Positions 1-5,077 of a DNA stretch of 5,577 bases are shown here, piece by piece. The first letter of the stretch is position 1. Every line of letters begins with the position of its first letter. The notes under the pieces are model-generated. The model had not been told where the DNA came from. It worked only from the letters and a program-made list of their open reading frames with translations, and did no database searches. A program made the translations under genes and the position numbers. This stretch comes from Conexibacteraceae bacterium (lineage in GTDB: Bacteria; Actinomycetota; Thermoleophilia; Solirubrobacterales; Solirubrobacteraceae): NCBI GenBank assembly GCA_009785395.1, contig WQWK01000150.1, positions 1 to 5,577 on the forward strand, read 5' to 3'.

Positions 1-689
1 CCGATGCCGGCGTCGGCGAGCGCCTGTTCCGCGCGTGCCGCACGTGCGCTGGTGCTGAGCGCTCGGGCGCTGTGGATGCGGTCGTCGTCATCGGCGTCGG
101 TGAGGAACGCGGTGATCTGCGCCCAGCTGGTCGCCGACCCGCGACCGGCGATTCTGCCGTTTCGCACGAGCACGAAGTGCGGGGTGCTCGGCACCGAGAA
201 GTCGCTCCAGGCCTGGGTCGACATCACCACGTTGGCCGCGCTGGGTGCGAGCTCGAGCAGCCGTGCCAGGCGCTCACGCTCGGGTCCCTTCGTGACAACC
301 ACCAGGCGCGCGCCGGCCGGCGTCGGGACCGGGTCGCCGTGCAGCTCGTCCCAGAGCGGCGCGCAGGCGTGGCAGCCGGTGCCCATGAAGGCGAGCAGTG
401 TGGCGGGGGAGCCTGATCTGAACGGGATCTTCACCGGATCTCCAGCCAGGGTCTGGCCGGCGACGGTCGCCGCGACGCCACCGGGGCGCGTCGCCCCCGG
501 AGCGGGCGCCTCTGTACCGACCGCCTCTGTAGCGACCGCCCCTGCTGCGGACCCCTCCGGAGCGGCGTCCCACGCGGCCTCGAGTGCCGCCAGGCGACGC
601 AGGATCTCCGCGTGCGAGCGCAGCAGTGCGACGATGAACAGCAGCGCCAGTGCGAGCAGCAGGCCGAGGACCGCGATGGCGATCGTCAT
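1..689 (-). CDS. Membrane-anchored thioredoxin-fold protein, MauD/TlpA-like (3' end beyond left edge)
   Basis: Probable thiol-disulfide oxidoreductase acting outside the cytoplasmic membrane. The frame is open from the ATG at 689 to the left edge, giving 229 residues with the C-terminus missing. Residues 2-23 are one hydrophobic segment (signal anchor). Residues about 25-70 form an Ala/Gly/Pro/Glu-rich linker. A thioredoxin-like domain follows, with active site C106-H-A-C109 in the context GTGCHACAPLW and a cis-proline motif TPHF at P170. In mau clusters MauD has this layout and is needed to mature the disulfide-rich MADH light chain; a similar role here is inference. The ATG overlaps the TGA of the upstream gene (ATGA), so the two are translationally coupled, and that upstream gene has the MauE and light-chain-like domains. 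A GGGAG lies 10 bases upstream of the start. Alternatives are a general TlpA/ResA-type reductase or an isomerase. The thioredoxin fold is secure; the exact client is not. Confidence 0.85.
   Translation of the reverse strand, partial: MTIAIAVLGLLLALALLFIVALLRSHAEILRRLAALEAAWDAAPEGSAAGAVATEAVGTEAPAPGATRPGGVAATVAGQTLAGDPVKIPFRSGSPATLLAFMGTGCHACAPLWDELHGDPVPTPAGARLVVVTKGPERERLARLLELAPSAANVVMSTQAWSDFSVPSTPHFVLVRNGRIAGRGSATSWAQITAFLTDADDDDRIHSARALSTSARAARAEQALADAGI
507..551. repeat. 15-base tandem repeat (two near-identical copies plus a degenerate third)
   Basis: Copies lie at 507-521 and 522-536 and differ at one base; 537-551 is a decayed third copy. They fall in the linker of the thioredoxin-fold gene and encode, on the minus strand, the similar peptides ATEAV and GTEAP. 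The repeat probably reflects slippage in an unstructured spacer between the membrane anchor and the redox domain. Confidence 0.6.
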
Positions 690-1849
690 GCTCCGCCCGC
701 TCCCACCAGTTCGAGCGCGGGCGGCTCGAGGCAGGGCGCCTCGTGGCCGCAGGTCGCGTTGTCCACGGCGCGCGCCGCGGAGCAGCCCAGCTCGGAGACC
801 CGGGCGGGGTTCTCGCAGAGGACCATGCGGCAGACCACGGCGGTGCGTCCATCGATCTCGGTGTTGCACTGCCCGTAGCGGAACACGTTGCAGGCAACCC
901 GCCGGTTGTTGCAGTTGTCTTGGCCGCAGCGGCACCCGCCCGGGAATGGTTGGCCCGGCAATGCGTTGCAGTCGACGTAGTACCGGACCCCCTGATCCGA
1001 GCAGAGCCGCCTGCCCGCGTAATCGGTGCACATCCACCACCCGCCTGCGAAGGTGCCGACGGGGCACTCGTTGACACCACCCGTGTTGATTTCGCAGCAG
1101 AACTCGGTGTAGCCGTCGTGGCACCTGCCCGTGGGGCAATCCCAAGGGCCGACGACCACGTTCAATGCGGTTCCGGGATACACCATGAAGCGATGCGGCG
1201 AGATGGCCATGGCCGAGCCGATGACCGCCACCTGCAGCAGGAACGACCGGCGCTCGATCAGCGCCTCAGGGTCGGTCTGGACCACTGCCCGCCCGGGCAC
1301 CAGCCGGGACACCAGCCCGGGTACCAGCCCCTGCTCGAGCGTCGCTGCGGAAGCATCACTGATCCGCTCCAGCAGTCCGACGCCGCTGAACGCCAGCCTC
1401 CAGATGATGCTCGCGACCAGTGCGGCTGCGGGCACCCATTCCAGCGCCGACGGGTCCGCGCTGGCCAGCTCCCGCATGCTGGGCGCCCCGCCAACGGCGG
1501 AAGCCGCCGCCAGCAGCGCCACCACAGCGGTGAGCGCCGCCGCGCGTGCGGGGCTGACCTGCTCCCGGCCGGCGTCGCCGAAACAGTCGCAGCCGGCCTC
1601 GGCGGTTCCGATGCCGCGCAGGTGCACGAGCGTGAAGCCGAGGAAGATCAGCGCCAGCAGGGCTGCGGCCCCGGAACCCGGCAGAAGCAGCACGGCCACG
1701 GCGGCGGCGACCTCGGCGCCGCCGGTGAGCCTCCGGCGCCATCCGGCGCCGACGAGCCTTGGCAGCCCCGACCAGGCGAGCAGGATCGCGCCGCCGGTGA
1801 GCAGAACCGCTGCCGTGTAGTCGGCGCCACTGGGCATGGCGGGCATCAT
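686..1849 (-). CDS. Fusion of MauE/DoxX-like membrane domain, internal Tat signal and Cys-rich MADH-light-chain-like domain
   Basis: 387 residues in three parts. (1) Residues about 10-156 hold four to five hydrophobic segments and a C87-D-C-F-G motif, typical of MauE/DoxX-type redox-associated membrane proteins. (2) After a cytoplasm-like linker comes a twin-arginine motif, ERRSFLLQ (R200-R201), followed by a hydrophobic stretch to about 217. (3) Residues 238-373 contain 18 cysteines, with the order CC, then NECPVGT with Trp271-Trp272, then YYVDC and CRC. This resembles the methylamine dehydrogenase light chain (MauA), which in known systems is Tat-exported and matured by MauD and MauE. No Trp occurs after residue 272, so the TTQ cofactor of MauA cannot be built; a structural or electron-transfer role is more likely. 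Known mau loci encode MauE and MauA separately. A leaderless start at the ATG at 1837 is also possible and would remove four residues. The domain calls come from motif memory, not a search. Confidence 0.82.
   Translation of the reverse strand: MMPAMPSGADYTAAVLLTGGAILLAWSGLPRLVGAGWRRRLTGGAEVAAAVAVLLLPGSGAAALLALIFLGFTLVHLRGIGTAEAGCDCFGDAGREQVSPARAAALTAVVALLAAASAVGGAPSMRELASADPSALEWVPAAALVASIIWRLAFSGVGLLERISDASAATLEQGLVPGLVSRLVPGRAVVQTDPEALIERRSFLLQVAVIGSAMAISPHRFMVYPGTALNVVVGPWDCPTGRCHDGYTEFCCEINTGGVNECPVGTFAGGWWMCTDYAGRRLCSDQGVRYYVDCNALPGQPFPGGCRCGQDNCNNRRVACNVFRYGQCNTEIDGRTAVVCRMVLCENPARVSELGCSAARAVDNATCGHEAPCLEPPALELVGAGGA
1294..1329. repeat. 12-base tandem repeat, three copies
   Basis: Three successive 12-base units at 1294-1305, 1306-1317 and 1318-1329 share most bases, including a CACCAG or TACCAG core. 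In the minus-strand fusion gene they encode GLVP, GLVS and RLVP (residues 174-185). They lie in the linker between the MauE-like membrane domain and the Tat motif, where length variation would be tolerated. Confidence 0.6.
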
Positions 1850-1850
1850 A
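1845..1850 (-). promoter_or_regulatory. Candidate -10 element (TATGAT) for the mau-like unit
   Basis: On the minus strand TATGAT matches five of six bases of the TATAAT consensus. It overlaps the first two in-frame ATG codons (1849 and 1846). Seven bases separate it from the ATG at 1837, the spacing expected if the transcript begins at that ATG. I see no good -35 hexamer at 16-18 bases and no clear Shine-Dalgarno sequence before 1849. A leaderless transcript starting at 1837 fits best but is unproven. Confidence 0.4.
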
Positions 1851-1856
1851 GGCAGG

Positions 1857-1865
1857 TGACAGAAT
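1857..1865 (+). promoter_or_regulatory. Candidate extended -10 element (TGA-CAGAAT) for the transsulfuration operon
   Basis: CAGAAT at 1860-1865 is preceded directly by TGA, an extended -10 (TGn) arrangement. Seven bases separate it from the ATG at 1873. No convincing -35 is present, and the GAGG at 1867-1870 is only two bases from the ATG, too close to work as a normal ribosome binding site. This suggests leaderless transcription from A1873. It lies within the 23-base divergent gap and faces the opposite candidate promoter. Confidence 0.4.
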
Positions 1866-1872
1866 CGAGGCG

Positions 1873-3261
1873 ATGGGTCAGGTGGAGAACTTGCCTTCGA
1901 TCCGGGATTCGATCCTCGACACGATCGGCGACACGCCGCTCGTGCGGCTTGCGCGGATCGGTGCGCAGCTGCGCCCGCAGCTGCTTGCGAAGTTGGAGAT
2001 GGCCAACCCCGGCGGCTCGATCAAGGACCGGGTCGCGCTCTCGCTGATCGCGGCGGCCGAGCGCGACGGGCTGCTGCGCCCCGGCGGGACGATCGTCGAG
2101 CCGACATCTGGGAACACCGGCACCGGGCTCGCGATCGCCGGCCTGCTGAAGGGATACAAGGTGGTCGCGGTGATGCCGGACAAGGTGTCGCGCGAGAAGA
2201 TCGATCTGCTGCGCGCGTACGGCGCGGAGGTTGTGATGGCGCCCACCGACGTCCCGCCGGAGTCGCCACGTTCCTATTACCGCGTCGCCGACCGGCTGAC
2301 CGCGGAGATCCCCGGTGCCTTTCAGCCCAACCAGTACCGGAACCCGGCCAACCCACAGACGCACTTCGACTCGACCGGCCCGGAACTGTGGGAGCAGACG
2401 GCGGGCCGGATCACGCACCTCGTGATCGGGGTCGGCACCGGCGGCACGATCACCGGAGCGGCCCGCTACCTGCGTGGGCGCAAGCAGGACCTGGTGGTGG
2501 TGGGCGTCGACCCGGAGGGCTCGATCTACTCGGGCGGGGAGAACGTGCACCCGTATCTGATCGAGGGCGTCGGCGAGGACTTCTGGCCGCAGACGTTCGA
2601 CCCGAGCGTCGTCGACCGCTGGGTGACCGTGACCGACCGCGACGCGTTTCTGACTACGCGGCGGCTCGCGCAGGTCGAGGGCATCCTCGCCGGCGGCTCC
2701 GGCGGCATGGCGCTGCACGGCGCGCTCGAGGTCGCCGCCGAGCTTGACGACCCCGAGGCGGTGGTCGTGGTGGTGCTCCCCGACGGCGGCCGGTCCTACC
2801 TGTCGAAGGTCTATTCGGACGCCTGGATGCGCCGTTACGGACTGCTCGAGGCCGATCACAACCTGCTGGTCGGGGACGTGCTCGCCCAGAAGGCGCAGGC
2901 CGCCCAGACGCCGACTCTGCTCAGCGTCGGTGCCGATCAAGCGGTGCGCGAGGCGGTGGCGCTGCTGCACCAGCACGGCGTCTCACAACTGCCGGTCGTC
3001 AGCGCCGAGCACAGCGATCAGGTGGTGGGGGCGGTCCGCGAACGCGGTTTGCTGCGCCACGCCGCGGCCGACCCGGCGCTGCTCGACGTCGACGTCCAAC
3101 AGGTGATGGAGCCACCCTTCCCGTCCGTGTCGGTCGATGACCCGGCGCGATCCGCGATCGAGCTGCTGGTCGGTGACCAGCAGGCGCTGCTCGTCACTCG
3201 CGGCGGCGAGCCGGAGGGTGTCGTCACCCGCACCGATCTGCTCGAGGCGCTGATCGCGTAA
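1873..3261 (+). CDS. cbs: Cystathionine beta-synthase with C-terminal CBS-domain pair
   Basis: PLP enzyme (fold type II) that condenses serine with homocysteine to cystathionine, the first step of reverse transsulfuration, in the cytoplasm. 462 residues. The PLP Schiff-base lysine is K51 in GGSIKDR. The substrate loop is TSGNTG at 78-83. The phosphate-binding loop is GTGGT at 188-192. EGVGEDFWP at 231-239 and the PDGGRSYLSK region at 303-312 match the mycobacterial Rv1077 type rather than a short CysK/CysM cysteine synthase. Two CBS motifs follow, about 334-395 and 406-460; in eukaryotic CBS and, to my knowledge, the mycobacterial enzyme they sense S-adenosylmethionine. There is no N-terminal heme-binding region. 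The next gene supplies the second step and starts 13 bases downstream. The start is uncertain: ATG 1873 fits a leaderless transcript, while an in-frame TTG at 1891 follows GGTGGAG at only three bases. Confidence 0.95.
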   Translation: MGQVENLPSIRDSILDTIGDTPLVRLARIGAQLRPQLLAKLEMANPGGSIKDRVALSLIAAAERDGLLRPGGTIVEPTSGNTGTGLAIAGLLKGYKVVAVMPDKVSREKIDLLRAYGAEVVMAPTDVPPESPRSYYRVADRLTAEIPGAFQPNQYRNPANPQTHFDSTGPELWEQTAGRITHLVIGVGTGGTITGAARYLRGRKQDLVVVGVDPEGSIYSGGENVHPYLIEGVGEDFWPQTFDPSVVDRWVTVTDRDAFLTTRRLAQVEGILAGGSGGMALHGALEVAAELDDPEAVVVVVLPDGGRSYLSKVYSDAWMRRYGLLEADHNLLVGDVLAQKAQAAQTPTLLSVGADQAVREAVALLHQHGVSQLPVVSAEHSDQVVGAVRERGLLRHAAADPALLDVDVQQVMEPPFPSVSVDDPARSAIELLVGDQQALLVTRGGEPEGVVTRTDLLEALIA

Positions 3262-3263
3262 GG
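3260..3263 (+). promoter_or_regulatory. Weak ribosome binding site supporting the GTG start at 3275
   Basis: AAGG overlaps the stop codon of the upstream gene and lies 11 bases before the GTG at 3275. It is the only purine-rich match in the 13-base gap, so translation of the second gene probably depends partly on coupling to the first. Confidence 0.35.
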
Positions 3264-3274
3264 TCACTGCGCCC

Positions 3275-4384
3275 GTGACCTCCGAGCAGCCAGAGCAGCC
3301 ACCGAAGCGCGGTTTCGGCACGCGCGCGGTACACGCGGGCCTGAGACCGGATCCGAGCTTCGGCTCGGTGATCCCCGCGATCCACCAGACGTCCACCTAC
3401 GCCCAGGCCGCCCCGGGCGAGTTCGTCGACGACTACGACTACTCGCGCTCGGCCAACCCCACCCGAGCCGCGCTCGAGGAGGCGCTCGGGGAGCTCGAGG
3501 GCGGCCACGCCGTCGCGTTCTCCTCCGGACTGGCGGCGGAGCATGCGCTGATCACCGCGGTCGCGCGGGCGGGCGCGCACGTGGTCCTGCCGGCCGACCT
3601 CTACGGCGGCACCTATCGCCTGGTGGACAAGGTCCTGAGCCACTGGGGCCTGGCCTACGACCTGGTCGACCAGTCCGACCCGCAGGCGCTGGCGCGAGCG
3701 GTCCGCGACGATACCCGCCTGATCTGGGTCGAGACGCCCACGAACCCGCGCCTCGACGTGGTCGACATCGGTGCCGTGGTCGCCGCGCGCAAGCAGGCGC
3801 TGGTGGCCGTCGACAACACGTTTGCGACGCCGGCGAACCAGAGCCCGCTGGCGCAGGGCGCCGACTTCGCCGTGCATTCGACGACCAAGTATCTGGGCGG
3901 CCATTCGGACGTCGTCGGCGGCGCCGTGATCGCCCGCGACCGCGACTGGTACGAGCGCCTGCGGTTCGTGCAGAACTCGGTCGGCGCCGTGCCCGGCCCG
4001 TTCGACTGCTTCCTCGTGCACCGCGGGCTGCGCACGCTGCAGCTGCGCATGCAGGCGCACGCGCGCAGCGCCGCCGCCGTGGTTGCGCTGCTGGAGTCGA
4101 CTCCCGGCGTCACCGACGTCCGCTGGCCCGGCTTCAGCGGCATGGTGAGCTTCCGGCACCCGCGCGCGCTCGAGCTCGTCAAGGCCACCGAGCTGTTCAC
4201 GCTCGCCGAATCGCTCGGCGGGGTCGAGTCGCTGATCGAGGTGCCGCAGGCGATGACGCACCAGTCCGTCGAGGGCTCGGCCGCGGCGGTGCCGGCCGAT
4301 CTCGTGCGGCTGAGCTGCGGTATCGAGGATCCCGAGGACCTGGTCGCCGACCTGCGCCAGGCGCTCGCGACTGCGGGCAGCTGA
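3275..4384 (+). CDS. Cystathionine gamma-lyase / gamma-synthase (Cys/Met metabolism PLP enzyme)
   Basis: Fold-type I PLP enzyme, 369 residues, GTG start. The PLP lysine is K205 in HSTTKYLGGHSD. Other family landmarks are YSRSANPTR at 56-64, FSSGLAAEHAL at 82-92, DLYGGTYR at 108-115, ETPTNP at 153-158, VDNTFATP at 179-186, and RLSCGIEDPEDL near the C-terminus. Glu322 in LIEVPQAMTH corresponds, by memory, to the glutamate that favours cystathionine cleavage in yeast and human gamma-lyases (E. coli MetB differs there). Position right after cystathionine beta-synthase also favours gamma-lyase, which yields cysteine, 2-oxobutyrate and ammonia. Such annotations are often metB, and a gamma-synthase activity cannot be excluded. 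The protein is about 15-20 residues shorter than usual: it runs directly from RWPG to FSGMVSF (residues 283-293), without the helix usually found between those motifs. Confidence 0.93.
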   Translation: MTSEQPEQPPKRGFGTRAVHAGLRPDPSFGSVIPAIHQTSTYAQAAPGEFVDDYDYSRSANPTRAALEEALGELEGGHAVAFSSGLAAEHALITAVARAGAHVVLPADLYGGTYRLVDKVLSHWGLAYDLVDQSDPQALARAVRDDTRLIWVETPTNPRLDVVDIGAVVAARKQALVAVDNTFATPANQSPLAQGADFAVHSTTKYLGGHSDVVGGAVIARDRDWYERLRFVQNSVGAVPGPFDCFLVHRGLRTLQLRMQAHARSAAAVVALLESTPGVTDVRWPGFSGMVSFRHPRALELVKATELFTLAESLGGVESLIEVPQAMTHQSVEGSAAAVPADLVRLSCGIEDPEDLVADLRQALATAGS

Positions 4385-4388
4385 TCTC

Positions 4389-4418
4389 CCGCCGGCGGTC
4401 CCGCTGGACCACCGGCGG
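4389..4418. terminator. Bidirectional hairpin terminator between convergent genes
   Basis: Arms 4389-4401 and 4406-4418 pair over 13 positions around a four-base loop (4402-4405). On the plus-strand transcript one pair is a C-A mismatch. On the minus-strand transcript the same position is a G-U wobble, so all 13 pairs form. There is no U-tract, as is common for actinobacterial hairpin terminators. It fills most of the 42-base gap between the gamma-lyase stop and the phosphoribosyltransferase stop and would serve both. Confidence 0.7.
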
Positions 4419-4426
4419 TCCAGGCC

Positions 4427-5077
4427 TCACCCGGGCTCGCGCGCGCGGGCGAGCAACCCACGGACCTCATCATCGGTCGTGGGGCTGAAGTCGCTGTACC
4501 AGAGCCCGACCGCGACGAACGGCTCTGGCGTCAGCGCACAGATGACCGCATCGGCGCGGCGGGCGAGCTCGACGCAGGTCGGAGGCGCCGCGACCGGTAC
4601 AGCCACCACGACCGATGCGGCGCCGCGTGCGCGCAGAGCGGCGACGGCCGCACGCATGGTCGCGCCCGTGGCGAGGCCGTCATCGACCGCCAGCGCAGTG
4701 CGGCCCGCCGCATCGATGGCCGGCCGGCCACCCCGGTAGAGCACCTCCCGGCGATCCAGTTCGAACCGCTCGTCGGCGGTGATCCGCGCGATCGCCGCCT
4801 GCCGCAGACGCGCCTCGCTGATGACGTCCGGGTTGAGCACGCGCACGCCCCCGGCGGCGATCGCCCCGAACGCCAGCTCCTCGCGCCCGGGCACACCGAG
4901 CTTGCGCACCGGCAGCACGTCCAGCGGGGCGTGCAGGGCGAGCGCAACCTCGTAAGCGACGGGGACGCCGCCGCGCGGCAGGCCCAGCACAACCACGTCA
5001 TCGCGGTCGCCGTACTCCGCCAGATGCCGTGCAAGCCGGCGCCCGGCCTCACGGCGATCACTGAACTTAGGGTTCAC
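4427..5077 (-). CDS. Predicted phosphoribosyltransferase (COG1926 type)
   Basis: 216 residues from a GTG start. PRTase-family features are LGLPRGGVPVAYEVA at 31-45, PVRKLGVPGREELAFGAI at 56-73, and the PRPP-binding loop VDDGLATGATM at 131-141, in which the acidic pair D132-D133 and the TGAT turn are intact. Relatives are widespread in mycobacteria and other actinobacteria as stand-alone or fused domains; their true acceptor substrate is unknown to me, so no specific nucleobase is assigned. The GTG overlaps the permease stop (GTGA), and AGGAAGG at 5079-5085 sits just upstream, which favours this start over an upstream in-frame ATG at 5137 that would lie wholly inside the permease gene. Coupled translation implies joint expression with the transporter, though a functional link is not obvious. 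The gene ends at the shared hairpin. Confidence 0.88.
   Translation of the reverse strand: MNPKFSDRREAGRRLARHLAEYGDRDDVVVLGLPRGGVPVAYEVALALHAPLDVLPVRKLGVPGREELAFGAIAAGGVRVLNPDVISEARLRQAAIARITADERFELDRREVLYRGGRPAIDAAGRTALAVDDGLATGATMRAAVAALRARGAASVVVAVPVAAPPTCVELARRADAVICALTPEPFVAVGLWYSDFSPTTDDEVRGLLARAREPG

Noticed and set aside
731..1138. Cysteine-rich domain as a zinc finger, metallothionein or ferredoxin
   Set aside because: Spacing does not show CxxCxxC or paired CxxC clusters, the domain follows an export signal, and its landmarks (CC, CPVGT, CRC) fit the MADH light-chain scaffold better.
686..1849. Functional methylamine dehydrogenase light chain (mauA)
   Set aside because: The second cofactor tryptophan is absent and no heavy-chain gene is in view, so a catalytic assignment and a mau gene symbol are not justified.
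650..2047. Long plus-strand open frame (465 codons) opposite the mau-like genes
   Set aside because: Its translation is rich in Arg, Gly, Gln and His with no family motif, and it is antisense to a gene with clear domains. High GC content makes such stop-free shadows common.
1846..2976. Long minus-strand open frame opposite cystathionine beta-synthase
   Set aside because: The plus strand carries intact PLP and CBS motifs. The antisense translation is a low-complexity Arg/His/Val mix without recognisable features.
3224..4261. Long minus-strand open frame opposite the gamma-lyase
   Set aside because: Same reason: antisense of a well-conserved PLP enzyme, no motif of its own.
4389..4398. Perfect 10-base palindrome CCGCCGGCGG as an operator site
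   Set aside because: It is part of the larger 13-bp terminator hairpin and lies between two convergent gene ends, where an operator is not expected.
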